A DNA stretch of 52,453 bases from an uncultured Alphaproteobacteria bacterium (GCA_910577205.1 CAJTMA010000001.1:272565-325017), one strand, 5' to 3'; positions 14,384 to 23,615 are shown, numbered from the stretch's first letter. Translations and numbers: made by a program. The notes: generated from the sequence alone by a model not told the origin.

Positions 14384-15403
14384 TTACTCGGCAGCGATTT
14401 TCAATGAGGTTTCTTCTTTGGCGATGAAACCCAATTTTTCCTGAACCTGCCAGATAACTTTCAATGCGTTCAAAGCCATTTCACCGGTGATACGCGGTGT
14501 AGCTTCGCCGCGGATGCAGGCTAAAAAGTGTCCGAGTTCGGCTGACAACGGCTGGTTGGTTGGGATGAACAATTGTTCAACGCTGCCTTTCAGGCCGTAG
14601 TGCATCCATTCCGGAATATCTTCCTGGTTAACATAGGGCATACGTCCTTGAGAATGGACGTTAATACTTTGATTGATGAAGTCCATATCAATGTAGTTGG
14701 TGTCGGTGGTAACCGTTAAAGTGCGGACGCGAGCCTGGGTAATGCGGCTGGCGGTCAGGTTGGCAGTTACGCCGTTTTCAAATTCAACCAAAGCGGTAAT
14801 GTAGTTTTTGCCTTCCGGCTGGTCAGAGGTTTTAACGGCGGAAGCGTTAACATTAACAACCGGGGATTTAACCAGAGATTGGATAACTTCAATGTCATGA
14901 ATCATCAAATCCATGGAAACGTCAACGTCAGTAATACGTCCGGAAGCAGCAGACATTCTCTGCGCTGTCAGCGAACGGATACGCGTGCTGTCGGAAAGGA
15001 TTTTGTGCATCTGCTCAACTGCCGGATTAAACTGTTCGATATGGCCGACCAGCAAGACAACGTTGTTGGCTTTGGCAGCATCAATCAAAATGCGGCATTC
15101 TTCTTCAGAGCAGGCTAACGGTTTTTCCATCAGGCAGTGGATGCCTTTGTTCAAGAAAAACTGGCCGACATTGCAGTGAGTGACGGAAGTGGTAACCACG
15201 CTGACGGCGTCAACATTGGCGGCAACTTCTTCCATAGATGAAAAGGCTTTAATTCCAAAGGTTTCAGCGGCAGCTTTGGCGGCATCAGAAAAGATGTCAT
15301 AAACGCCGACCAGTTCAACACCCGGCAAAGACTTGTAGGTCTTCATGTGGTTTTTGCCCATCATTCCGGCGCCGATAACTGCTACTTTAATGTTGTTAGA
15401 CAT
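14384..15403 (-). CDS. Gfo/Idh/MocA family oxidoreductase
   Basis: NAD(P)-dependent sugar or sugar-nucleotide dehydrogenase. The 339 residues have an N-terminal Rossmann fold with GAGMMGKNH (11-19), the hallmark EKP at 93-95, GHIEQFNPAV near 120-129 and the catalytic-site HDIEV (His169). The pattern resembles UDP-N-acetylglucosamine 3-dehydrogenases used in making 2,3-diamino sugars of lipid A (GnnA/WlbA-like), but no aminotransferase partner is adjacent, so the substrate stays open. The gene is divergent from the SPOR lipoprotein gene; the shared region holds a GTTAC-type operator. Confidence 0.85.
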   Translation of the reverse strand: MSNNIKVAVIGAGMMGKNHMKTYKSLPGVELVGVYDIFSDAAKAAAETFGIKAFSSMEEVAANVDAVSVVTTSVTHCNVGQFFLNKGIHCLMEKPLACSEEECRILIDAAKANNVVLLVGHIEQFNPAVEQMHKILSDSTRIRSLTAQRMSAASGRITDVDVSMDLMIHDIEVIQSLVKSPVVNVNASAVKTSDQPEGKNYITALVEFENGVTANLTASRITQARVRTLTVTTDTNYIDMDFINQSINVHSQGRMPYVNQEDIPEWMHYGLKGSVEQLFIPTNQPLSAELGHFLACIRGEATPRITGEMALNALKVIWQVQEKLGFIAKEETSLKIAAE

Positions 15404-15486
15404 GGATTTTACCTCTAAAGTTAAGATTATGCATAAATTATTTAGTTTACTAATAACAAATTTCTTGGTAAAAAGCTCTTAAAAAG

Positions 15487-15526
15487 ATGTTACATAATGT
15501 TACAAAAGGTAACATAGCCCTGTAAC
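15487..15526. promoter_or_regulatory. Candidate operator of repeated ATGTTAC half-sites
   Basis: ATGTTAC occurs at 15487-15493 and 15497-15503 (10-bp period), its inverse GTAACAT at 15509-15515 and a further GTAAC at 15522-15526. Four half-sites within 40 bases of a divergent promoter region suggest binding of a dimeric regulator that could control both 14384-15403 and the operon starting at 15567. Confidence 0.5.
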
Positions 15527-15566
15527 CCTTGAATCCTTTGATTTATACGCAAGGTTGACATTGACG

Positions 15567-17336
15567 ATGACTGTGATTAAAAAACTTCTAAGTGTTTCAT
15601 TTTTAATGATTTTGGCAGCGTGCGGTTCTGAAACGCAGAAAAAAGGGACTTTTATTGAAACAGTTGTGCCGGTGGTTAATCCCGAGCCGGTTAAAGGGCG
15701 GGTTGATGTTTATACCTCGATGGCACGCGGCGTCAAATATAATACCGAAGCAATGGTTCCCGAGCTGCGAAAGAAGGTTTTATATAACAAGGAAGCTAAT
15801 CCGCGGGCTGTCGTTGCCGATGTGCTCAAAATGAAAAGCATGAGTCAGAATCCGTTGTATGATAATTTGCGGGCGTTGGATTTTGCGATTATTTATGCAG
15901 CGGCTAATCTGAGCAGCAATGAACAGTTTGTCAGCGATTATCTGAATGCCAAAGCCTCACAGACACTCGCGTTGGCTGCTATTAAGGCGCATAAAGACGC
16001 TTTGTTTGCCCAAAAGAAGATTAAAGAAATTGACCGGATGATTGCCAAACAGCAGCGCGAAGTTAATCTGCTGGCCGCCAAACAGAATCGTACCGGAGTA
16101 CTGAGCAGTGCTGACGAAGCTTATAAAAAGGGGTTGGAAGTCGTTATTTATAAACTGGCGGAAATGAAACAGAAGCTTGAAAATGATGTTATCTTGTATC
16201 GTCAGTTGGCTAAGGTTGATGATGCCAAGCTTGAATTGGAAGGGCGGCGTTTTTATGAACTTGATGATTTGGATGCCAAATTGGGCGCTGAGGACTTTTT
16301 CCGTTCGGCTTATGAAAACCGTATGGAGTTTTCTTTGCAGCAGGAATTGCCCAAAAAATATGATTATGAGCAGTTGCGCATTATGGCACGGCAGGCATAT
16401 CCTCAAGTCGAGCGTCTGGAGATAAACGGTTATAATGCCGAAGATCCGGTGTATTTGAAAGAATTGCAGCAGCGGGCAACTTTCCAGTCTAATTATCTGG
16501 TTGATAAGGTTTGGCAGTATGGGCAAGCAGCGAACAACGGTGCGCGCAAGCAGCTGCGTCAAGAGGCTTTTGAAGAAATGTCCGCGGCAATTTTGACGCA
16601 AAATGAAATTGCCTATAATGTGGTGAAACGTGCGGATATTGATAACGAAGAAATCAACAAACGTATTGCCGAGTTGAAAAAAGTGATTGCGCAGGGAGAG
16701 AAACGTTATCGCCCGGGCAACACCCAAAAAGTTGATTTGCTGGAGCAAAAAGTTGCGTTGTTAAATTTGGAACAACAGGCCAGCCAGATGTTGGCTGAGC
16801 GGGCGGTGGCTCTCCGGGCGTTGTATTTTTACGCCGGGTTTAATCCCTTTAGCCCTAAACTGAAAGATGGCAAAATTAAAGATATCAGTTCGGCACTTAA
16901 AACCGGCTTTAATAAAGATATGATTGAAATGCTGGCGCAAGCTCCTTTGCCGCAGACCCCGATACAGGTTGAGAAAAATGATTGGGCTAAAAAAGAAAAC
17001 TGGCTGGAAGCTTTGGTTGAGGGAAAGCCTGAGCCAAAGAGCGAATCGGTCAGTTACAGATCTTACACCGGAAATTTTGATTTATATGAAGGGGCGCAAT
17101 ATGATAAAAAAACGGTTATGCAGCTAGGTTCATACCGGGAAAAAGCCAATGCCGATTTGGATTGGAAAATGTTAAAACAGCTGTATCCTGAATTGCAGCG
17201 CTTCAGTCCGGTGGTTGAAAAAGCACAGGTTGGCGGACGTCCGATGTATCGTTTGGTTGTTCGGCAGCCGGGCGGCGGGCTTAAAGAATTGTGTAACAAA
17301 TTGCGTCAAGACAAGACAGACTGTTTACTGCGTTAA
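15567..17336 (+). CDS. TolC-like coiled-coil lipoprotein with C-terminal SPOR domain
   Basis: Protein of 589 residues from ATG 15567 (an in-frame TTG at 15555 is less likely). A lipobox, LAAC with Cys19, marks it as a lipoprotein. Residues about 75-460 are long heptad-like helices (for example near the QQREVNLLAAKQNR and LEQKVALLNLEQQAS segments) that resemble TolC-type outer membrane factors; no beta-barrel strands are obvious. The last 75 residues (VMQLGSYREKANADLDW...) match the SPOR pattern, which in other proteins binds denuded peptidoglycan. It is the first gene of a set with the pentapeptide and VirD4-like genes (76-bp and 8-bp gaps). Role: probably an envelope component of that system (inference). 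Confidence 0.7.
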   Translation: MTVIKKLLSVSFLMILAACGSETQKKGTFIETVVPVVNPEPVKGRVDVYTSMARGVKYNTEAMVPELRKKVLYNKEANPRAVVADVLKMKSMSQNPLYDNLRALDFAIIYAAANLSSNEQFVSDYLNAKASQTLALAAIKAHKDALFAQKKIKEIDRMIAKQQREVNLLAAKQNRTGVLSSADEAYKKGLEVVIYKLAEMKQKLENDVILYRQLAKVDDAKLELEGRRFYELDDLDAKLGAEDFFRSAYENRMEFSLQQELPKKYDYEQLRIMARQAYPQVERLEINGYNAEDPVYLKELQQRATFQSNYLVDKVWQYGQAANNGARKQLRQEAFEEMSAAILTQNEIAYNVVKRADIDNEEINKRIAELKKVIAQGEKRYRPGNTQKVDLLEQKVALLNLEQQASQMLAERAVALRALYFYAGFNPFSPKLKDGKIKDISSALKTGFNKDMIEMLAQAPLPQTPIQVEKNDWAKKENWLEALVEGKPEPKSESVSYRSYTGNFDLYEGAQYDKKTVMQLGSYREKANADLDWKMLKQLYPELQRFSPVVEKAQVGGRPMYRLVVRQPGGGLKELCNKLRQDKTDCLLR

Positions 17337-17412
17337 TAAAAATAGTTTGTCAAATGCAAGCTGATAAGTTAAAATAGCTGACAGTTTGTTTGTGATGGAG
17401 CTTGGTTTTAAG

Positions 17413-18660
17413 ATGACCGGAGATAATAAGAATAATTTTAATAATAAGCCAGACGGGCATTATAATCCGGTTTATAAAGCACAGCCTGATGAAATAACGC
17501 GTAAAGAAACGCCTGCAGCTTCTAACAAAGATGGCGCGTCTTTTGCGTGGAGTGCGGTGGCAAATCGAAAAGCTGAGGTTAATTCAGCGACGCTTGGGCT
17601 GGATAATTTTATGTCGAACCGCATTGAGTTTGGCGGTCGAAATCTTGAAAATGCCAAGTTTGCCAAAGAAAATTTTGAAAATGCCAATTTCTCGGTTGCC
17701 AATCTTAAAGGCGTGGATTTTTCCGGGGCTAATTTGAAAGGGGCTGATTTGTCCGGCGCAGATTTGAGCGGGGCAAATTTATCCGGTGCGGATTTAAGCG
17801 GGGCTGTCCTTTCCAATGCGGTTTTGAAAAATACTAATTTTACCGGGGCGAATCTGACAGGGGTGGTGCTTACCGATGCGGATTTCGATAATGCTATTCT
17901 GCTTGATATTACGATTGATGCCATTGCTTTGGAAGATTTGCAGGAGCTGATAGAATATCTGGCTAAGTATGCGCCGCATAAGCTTAATCTGGCAAAATTG
18001 AATCTGGCGATGCTCAATCTGGCAAAGATTGATTTGAAAAACCTGAATTTGCGCGGGGTTGATTTTACGGGGTGCGATTTTACCGGCGTGAATATTATGG
18101 AGCTGGACTTGAGCGAATGTATCATTACGCCGCAGCAGATTGCCCAAGCTCTCGGAAAAGTGCCAAATGCCGAGGAGCTGCGCCGGATTATGGCGCCTAA
18201 AGCCAAACCTAAGGGGCAAAAATCCCACGGCATTGATATCAGCGGCTTGTTTTTGGATGACGGGCGCGAGGCCGGAGTTTGGGATGTGCGTCATGATGAG
18301 GGAATTTCCGTTCAAAAACTGGTGGATGTGGTGAAGGCCGGACACAAGGTTTACCGCCGGGTTGTCAAGCGCCCTGCCGGCAATGCCAAGCCTGAAGTTT
18401 TGCAGAATGTAGAAAACAAGCAAGAGGCTCAGGCATCGGCAGAAGATTTGAAAAAGGTGTTGGAGGATAATAAACGGGCATTGATTGAAAAGCACAAACA
18501 GGAAGAACTGGAAGCCCGCCGCCAAAAGAAAATGGAGCTGGAGCAGGCACTTGCCCGCGAGAATGGGGTTGAAAAAACTCAGGAAGAACCGCAGAAACCT
18601 AAAATTAAGCCGCAGGTGGCTGAAAGAATTAATGCGTTTCGCGACCGCTCAAGGGATTAG
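17413..18660 (+). CDS. Pentapeptide-repeat protein
   Basis: Protein of about 415 residues. Residues about 70-155 are 17 or so consecutive A(N/D)LxG-type pentapeptides (FSGANLKGADLSGADLSG...), which fold as a right-handed quadrilateral beta-helix. A second shorter block (LNLAKLNLAMLNLAKIDL and VDFTGCDFTGV) follows at about 195-235. The N-terminus is polar and Asn-rich; the C-terminus is a charged coiled coil (EDLKKVLEDNKRALIEKHKQ). There is no signal peptide, so it is cytoplasmic or a scaffold for the VirD4-like ATPase encoded 8 bases downstream. The start is uncertain (ATG 17395 or 17413); 17413 has GGAG about 12 bases upstream. Confidence 0.85.
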   Translation: MTGDNKNNFNNKPDGHYNPVYKAQPDEITRKETPAASNKDGASFAWSAVANRKAEVNSATLGLDNFMSNRIEFGGRNLENAKFAKENFENANFSVANLKGVDFSGANLKGADLSGADLSGANLSGADLSGAVLSNAVLKNTNFTGANLTGVVLTDADFDNAILLDITIDAIALEDLQELIEYLAKYAPHKLNLAKLNLAMLNLAKIDLKNLNLRGVDFTGCDFTGVNIMELDLSECIITPQQIAQALGKVPNAEELRRIMAPKAKPKGQKSHGIDISGLFLDDGREAGVWDVRHDEGISVQKLVDVVKAGHKVYRRVVKRPAGNAKPEVLQNVENKQEAQASAEDLKKVLEDNKRALIEKHKQEELEARRQKKMELEQALARENGVEKTQEEPQKPKIKPQVAERINAFRDRSRD

Positions 18661-18668
18661 GGTTAAGA

Positions 18669-21005
18669 ATGAAAGAAAAACTTTACATCGAAGCGGAAAA
18701 CAGTTGGAAGAAAAGTTTGATTTTGATGCTGGTTATAGCCTGTTTGGTTATAATCGGCTTCTTTTTATCGGGCATGATATTTTTAAGCATTGCGCATTTT
18801 ATGTTTTATGGTTTGACAGAGCAAACCGTGGCGGAGATAGAGATTTTCTGGGTAGAATGTTTGCGGAATCCGCTGCGTTTGTGGCCGGCATATGTTGATT
18901 GGTTTTATGTTTTTTATTTGGCTGCTTCGTATAAAAAGCTGGTTTTGGCCAGTTTTATTCCGTTGTTCGGGCCGTTGTTGTTTGCAGGGGCAACCGTGTT
19001 GGCTTATGTTAAAAGCCCGTGTTCTTTCAAATTATGGTATCGCTTGAAAAATCATTATGCCAAGCAGGAAGATGTAGAGAGAATGGGGGTACTGAAAGGG
19101 ATTTATTATGCCTTGGGCAAGTATCAGAACCGTTTTCTTAAATTGCAAAAGCCATGGTCGGTGTTTGTCTGGGGCGGTGAAGGTTTGGGCAAGAGCAGTT
19201 GCGTGTCGCTGCCGTCAGTATTGGATATGGACAACATTTGTTTGGCAATTGCAGACAGTACCGGCGGTTTGGCAAAGTATTCCAGCGCTTACCGTTCCCG
19301 GTTAGGCGAGGTGTTTTATTTTAACTGGGCGCTGACCGATTGTCCTGAAAAAGGCGAATTCTGGCCGCGGTGGAATCCGCTGTCGCTTAAAGATATGCCT
19401 GCTGCCGGCGAGGCTCGCGCGGCCTATGTTAAATTATTGGCAAAGTGTTTGTATCCTGCCGATAAAGATGATTTTTGGGAGAACAGCAGCCGTTTGGCTT
19501 TGGAAGGGCTGCTGCTGTTTTTTATATCCAAGGCCGAACAGGCAATGGCTAATGATTATTTTTTGAGCGGGCTATTGGAGAAAGGCAGAATTGCTGCGGA
19601 AGACAGGACGCTGTTGGAGAGCTATTATCTGGCGATGGATTATGAAGAAGCTTCCCAAGCTTTAAAAGCCCTGCGCAACGGCAAGCTGGCGGTGAAGAAT
19701 TATCTGCCGGTGGGCAGTTGGGAGAATGTTCCGGAATTATGGCGCGGCAAAGAATTGTGCCTGCCGATGTTTGCCGATTGTCTGATGTTGCGCTATTTTG
19801 CAATTATGCAGGATGATGAAACAAAGGCATCAATTGGCGGATTTAAGGTTATGCTTGGCGAATTTATCAAAGAAGCGCAAGTGTTCGGATATGACAAACG
19901 GGCAGTGCAGATTATGCAGCAGCTTTATCATATGACCCGCAAGCAACGCCGGATTATTTTTACAATGTTGATGGCGCCGTTAATGGTTTTTCGTAAGGAA
20001 AATATTCGGCAGCGAACGTCACTCAGTGATTTTTCGCTTAAGCAGCTGCGCGGTATAAAAAAAGACGGAGAATGGCAGGTTACAACCCTTTATACGATGG
20101 CTGATGCCGTCAGAGCCTCCGGTGTGATGAGCCGGTTTTTGCTGGATATGATTATCGGGGTGAATTTGCAGCAATATCCTGAGGCCGGGCCTTTTCCGCT
20201 GGGGATTGTTCTGGATGATTTTGAGCGGCTGCCGAAATTGTCTTTGCTGACTGCCGGTTTGGCTCAGGGACATGACGCGAGAATGAGTTTTATGATGCTG
20301 ACTGACGGGATGCAGGCGCTGCAAAACAAGTATGGCCGGGAAGAATTGGAAGATATTATCGGCAGTACGTCGGTTAAATTGTTGATGGCTGAAAATCCGC
20401 GCCGGATGAGCGAACATTTTAATAAACTGGCAGTATATGGGACGAGGACAGTACAAATTCCGGCAGAGGATACGGGGGCGTTTTATAAAGTCAAAAAAGG
20501 TTTGGCCGATGCCAATTATTATCGGCGGATTGCCCGGGATATTTTGACCCATCCCAAAAGAGTGAAATTTGATAATGCGCATTATTTGCTGCTGGTTGCA
20601 GGGTATTACCATCTTCCGGTGAACATTCAGGCGAATAACTTTTTGAGAGATGACAAATTGAAAAGCCGCGCCGCTTGCGGGGCTAATTATTTGTTGGACA
20701 GCGCTTTGGTAGCAGAACGCAATATTCAGGATGTTGATACGCCTGATTTAATTGCCGTGTTGCGTGAAGGCGGTATCAATATTGAAAAAGAAGAGGAAGT
20801 CGATATTTATCTGGAAGACAGATATGACGAAGTTGCCGAAAGCCTGGTAGAAAATCCGGATGCTGAAATTTTAACAAAAGCAGATGTTCCCGAAGAGAAA
20901 GAAGAAAAGCTCAGGGTTAAAAGCGATGACTGGTGGCTGGCGGAAGATGCTTTTGCCGTTAAGCCGTCAGGGAATGCCAATCCTTTTGCAAAGAAAGATA
21001 AATAA
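18669..21005 (+). CDS. VirD4/TraG-like type IV coupling ATPase
   Basis: Protein of 778 residues resembling type IV secretion coupling proteins. Two or three membrane segments lie in the N-terminus (about 17-45 and 93-113). The ATPase domain has Walker A GGEGLGKS (169-176), ADSTGGL at 196-202 where VirD4 proteins have D.KGE, RWNPL at 234-238, a DFWENSSRLALEGLL stretch typical of the family, and Walker B IVLDDFERLPKL (513-524) where DEF is usual. The C-terminal 130 residues are acidic and end in Lys. It is diverged but keeps the nucleotide-binding residues. No other T4SS component is present in the window, so it may serve a dedicated system with its two upstream neighbours. Confidence 0.8.
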   Translation: MKEKLYIEAENSWKKSLILMLVIACLVIIGFFLSGMIFLSIAHFMFYGLTEQTVAEIEIFWVECLRNPLRLWPAYVDWFYVFYLAASYKKLVLASFIPLFGPLLFAGATVLAYVKSPCSFKLWYRLKNHYAKQEDVERMGVLKGIYYALGKYQNRFLKLQKPWSVFVWGGEGLGKSSCVSLPSVLDMDNICLAIADSTGGLAKYSSAYRSRLGEVFYFNWALTDCPEKGEFWPRWNPLSLKDMPAAGEARAAYVKLLAKCLYPADKDDFWENSSRLALEGLLLFFISKAEQAMANDYFLSGLLEKGRIAAEDRTLLESYYLAMDYEEASQALKALRNGKLAVKNYLPVGSWENVPELWRGKELCLPMFADCLMLRYFAIMQDDETKASIGGFKVMLGEFIKEAQVFGYDKRAVQIMQQLYHMTRKQRRIIFTMLMAPLMVFRKENIRQRTSLSDFSLKQLRGIKKDGEWQVTTLYTMADAVRASGVMSRFLLDMIIGVNLQQYPEAGPFPLGIVLDDFERLPKLSLLTAGLAQGHDARMSFMMLTDGMQALQNKYGREELEDIIGSTSVKLLMAENPRRMSEHFNKLAVYGTRTVQIPAEDTGAFYKVKKGLADANYYRRIARDILTHPKRVKFDNAHYLLLVAGYYHLPVNIQANNFLRDDKLKSRAACGANYLLDSALVAERNIQDVDTPDLIAVLREGGINIEKEEEVDIYLEDRYDEVAESLVENPDAEILTKADVPEEKEEKLRVKSDDWWLAEDAFAVKPSGNANPFAKKDK

Positions 21006-21064
21006 GCTGGAAATTAGCCGGATTTCTGATATGATACGAATAAATTTAAACGAATCGGTGAATT

Positions 21065-22378
21065 ATGGAAGAAACCCTGTTTTCTAATAATATCAAACGG
21101 CCTTTGGCTGATCGTCTGCGCCCGCAAACCCTGAAAGAGGTTGTGGGGCAGGAGCATATTGTCGGAGAAACTTCTCCACTGGGACGTATGGTGAAAAGCG
21201 GTAAAATTACCTCGTTTATTTTATGGGGGCCTCCGGGGTGTGGCAAAACAACGATTGCCCGTTTGATTGCCGAGAATACCAACTTATATTTTGAGCAGAT
21301 TTCAGCTGTTTTTTCCGGGGTGGCCGATTTGAAACGCGTGTTTCAATATGCGCAGGAACGCCGCGCAACCCAAGGCAAAGGCACATTATTGTTTGTGGAT
21401 GAAATTCACAGGTTTAACAAATCGCAGCAAGACAGTTTTTTGCCTTATGTCGAAGACGGTACGGTTATTTTAGTCGGAGCGACGACAGAGAATCCGTCTT
21501 TTGAACTGAATGCCGCGTTGTTGTCCAGATGTCAGGTGTTTGTTCTGAACCGCCTGAATGAAGATAATTTTGAAGAGCTGCTGACCCGTGCGGAGAAAGA
21601 AACCGGACGCAAGCTTCCCATAGATGATGAGGCGCGGCAGGTTTTGAAATCTACGGCAGATGGTGACGGACGGTATATCCTTAATTTGGCAGAGAGCGTG
21701 TTTGCTTATGCTCAAGAAGGCGAAATTTTTGATAAAGACAGCATCCTGAAAGTTATCCGTTCGCGTGCGCCGATTTATGATAAAGGGCGTGACGGGCATT
21801 ATAATCTGATTTCCGCAGTGCATAAATCTCTGCGCGGCTCGGATGTCGATGCAGCGCTTTATTGGGCTGCCCGGATGTTGGAAGCCGGGGAAGATCCGAA
21901 ATATCTGCTGCGGCGGTTGACCCGGTTTGCGGTTGAAGATGTTTCTTTGGCAGAACCCAATGCCGTGACGCAGGCAATCGCCTGTTGGGAAACCTATGAG
22001 CGGCTGGGATCTCCCGAGGGTGATTTGGCCATTATGCAACTGGTGGCTTATCTGGCGACAGCGCCGAAATCCGTCGGCGTTTACAAAGCGATGTATAAAG
22101 CCCGTGAGCTGGCGCGCAAAACAGGTTCTCTCATGCCGCCCAAAAATATTCTCAACGCGCCGACCAAATTGATGAAACAACTGGGTTACAGCGATGGTTA
22201 TGAGTATGACCCCGATTGTGAAGACGGTTTTTCCGGCGCAAACTATTTCCCCGACGGTATGAGCCGCGTTAAGATTTACCACCCCGTTGACCGCGGTTTT
22301 GAGCGGGAGATTAAGAGGAGGGTGGAGTATTTTGATAAACTCCGAAAGGAGAAACAAAGCCGCAAGGCGGAAAACTAA
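21065..22378 (+). CDS. rarA: Replication-associated recombination protein A
   Basis: AAA+ ATPase (RarA/MgsA, Mgs1/WRNIP1 family) that acts at stalled replication forks. The 437 residues show Walker A GPPGCGKT (55-62), Walker B and the family hallmark DEIHRFNKSQQD near 111-122, sensor 1 GATTENPSF and the C-terminal tetramerisation domain (YEYDPDCEDGFSGANYFP). The last ten codons (about RKEKQSRKAEN) and the stop lie within the left arm of a core-B palindrome, so the C-terminal tail is repeat-derived. The start ATG has no strong SD. Confidence 0.96.
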   Translation: MEETLFSNNIKRPLADRLRPQTLKEVVGQEHIVGETSPLGRMVKSGKITSFILWGPPGCGKTTIARLIAENTNLYFEQISAVFSGVADLKRVFQYAQERRATQGKGTLLFVDEIHRFNKSQQDSFLPYVEDGTVILVGATTENPSFELNAALLSRCQVFVLNRLNEDNFEELLTRAEKETGRKLPIDDEARQVLKSTADGDGRYILNLAESVFAYAQEGEIFDKDSILKVIRSRAPIYDKGRDGHYNLISAVHKSLRGSDVDAALYWAARMLEAGEDPKYLLRRLTRFAVEDVSLAEPNAVTQAIACWETYERLGSPEGDLAIMQLVAYLATAPKSVGVYKAMYKARELARKTGSLMPPKNILNAPTKLMKQLGYSDGYEYDPDCEDGFSGANYFPDGMSRVKIYHPVDRGFEREIKRRVEYFDKLRKEKQSRKAEN

Positions 22379-22480
22379 TACAGATTTTGCGAGCAGCCGC
22401 CATCCTCACGTACTTCTATGTACGCTGCGGTGTCGCCTCTCTGAAATCTTATTATTTTCCTCGCCTATCGGCTTTGTTTG
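22351..22480. repeat. Palindromic element, core B (copy B7)
   Basis: The left arm GAAACAAAGCCGCAAGGCGG and the continuing AAAACTAATACAGATTT match the inverse of AAATCTTATTATTTTCC, TCGCCTATCGGCTTTGTTTG (22445-22480). The core CTCACGTAC..GTACGCTGCGG is at about 22405-22430. The left arm encodes the end of RarA. Confidence 0.85.
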
Positions 22481-22499
22481 AACGTATTTGTTTGGCAGA

Positions 22500-22549
22500 G
22501 AAATAAAGCCACAAGGTGGAAAGCTACTACAGATTTTGCGAGCAGCCGG
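22500..22549. repeat. Second copy of the left arm of B7
   Basis: GAAATAAAGCCACAAGGTGG and the following ACTACAGATTTTGCGAGCAG repeat 22351-22400 at an offset of 149 with about six changes. This and B7 explain nearly all of the 298-bp gap after rarA. Confidence 0.75.
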
Positions 22550-22574
22550 CGTCTTTATGAGTTTCCATTCAGTT

Positions 22575-22612
22575 AAACAGCCGTAACAAAAAAGTTATGG
22601 CTGTTTACTTTT
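22575..22612 (+). terminator. Rho-independent terminator
   Basis: AAACAGCCGTAAC (22575-22587) and GTTATGGCTGTTT (22594-22606) with one mismatch, then ACTTTTTAAA. Ends the rarA unit. Confidence 0.8.
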
Positions 22613-22676
22613 TAAATTTGTAAATCAGCAAAGATTAAATTACACTGTCGTCAGTTTTTTAATTGAGGAAAATCTG

Positions 22677-23609
22677 ATGCCGGGTGTTGAAATAAAAAAA
22701 GTTAAAACCGAAGATGACGGAATGCGTTTGAATCGGTGGTTTTTAAAATATTATCCCAATTTGACTTTGGGGCGACTGCAAAAGTTGTTGCGAACCAAAC
22801 AGATTAAAGTGGATGGCAAAAAGGCTGAAGCTTCATTGAAACTTACGGCAGGGAGCGAGGTGCGTATTCCGCCGATGGATGAACAGGCCGCAGTCATCAG
22901 CGGCGCCCAAGTTTCCGGCAGGGATGCTACTTTTATAATGTCTTTGGTTATTTATAAGGATGATAATATTATTGTTCTGAACAAGCCGTCCGGTTTGGCT
23001 GTTCAGGGCGGAACGAATACGACACGGCATATTGACGGTATGCTGGAGGCGCTTAAATTCGGCTTGCCGGAAAAACCAAAATTGGTTCACCGGATTGACA
23101 AGGATACCAGCGGCGTGTTGGTTCTGGCTCGCAACCGGACTTGGGCTGACAAATTAACAAAGGCTTTTCGGGAGCATAAGCTGCCAAAGACTTATTTGGT
23201 ATTGGTTAATCATGCTCCAAAACAATCTTCAGGCGAGATTAAAGCGCCCTTAGAAAAAATCGGAGAGAAGAGCATTGTCACTTCTGAAGGAAAACCGGCG
23301 GTGACAACTTATGAAGTGCTTGACGAGGTCGGGGATAAGTTTGCTTTGCTGTCGGCTTCGCCTTTGACCGGAAGAACACATCAAATCCGCGCGCATATGG
23401 AATATATCGGTTGTCCGATTGTGGGGGATGACAAGTATTTTGGCGGTGAGAGCCGGCAAAAATATGCCGCATTTCCTGATAAACTTTACCTTCATGCATA
23501 CAAAATTGATTTATCGGCTATATATAATAAGCAAATTGTTATTAAAGCCGCATTGCCGGAGCATTTCAAAAAAGCTTTGCCGGCGGTGGGAATTGAATTC
23601 AAGGGGTAA
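22677..23609 (+). CDS. rluC: 23S rRNA pseudouridine synthase, RluC/RluD type
   Basis: Isomerises uridines in 23S rRNA. The 310 residues contain an N-terminal S4 RNA-binding domain (residues about 15-65), then the RluA-family catalytic domain with HRIDKDTSGVLVLAR (138-152), whose Asp141 is the expected nucleophile, and LTGRTHQIRAHM near 230-241. It resembles RluC more than RluD in its N-terminus, but site specificity cannot be fixed from sequence. SD GAGGA precedes the ATG. asmA follows after 6 bases, so they are probably co-transcribed. Confidence 0.9.
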   Translation: MPGVEIKKVKTEDDGMRLNRWFLKYYPNLTLGRLQKLLRTKQIKVDGKKAEASLKLTAGSEVRIPPMDEQAAVISGAQVSGRDATFIMSLVIYKDDNIIVLNKPSGLAVQGGTNTTRHIDGMLEALKFGLPEKPKLVHRIDKDTSGVLVLARNRTWADKLTKAFREHKLPKTYLVLVNHAPKQSSGEIKAPLEKIGEKSIVTSEGKPAVTTYEVLDEVGDKFALLSASPLTGRTHQIRAHMEYIGCPIVGDDKYFGGESRQKYAAFPDKLYLHAYKIDLSAIYNKQIVIKAALPEHFKKALPAVGIEFKG

Positions 23610-23615
23610 GTCGGA

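Noticed and set aside
15957..16748. Long open frame antisense to the SPOR lipoprotein gene
   Set aside because: It is on the shadow strand of a well-supported gene; composition is Phe/Ile/Gln-rich as expected for a reverse frame, with no start signal.
18669..21005. Evidence of a complete conjugative element
   Set aside because: Only the coupling-type ATPase is present; no relaxase, VirB genes, integrase or attachment repeats were seen in the surrounding sequence.
21470..22357. Long open frame antisense to rarA
   Set aside because: rarA is certain from its AAA+ motifs; the antisense frame has no motif or SD.
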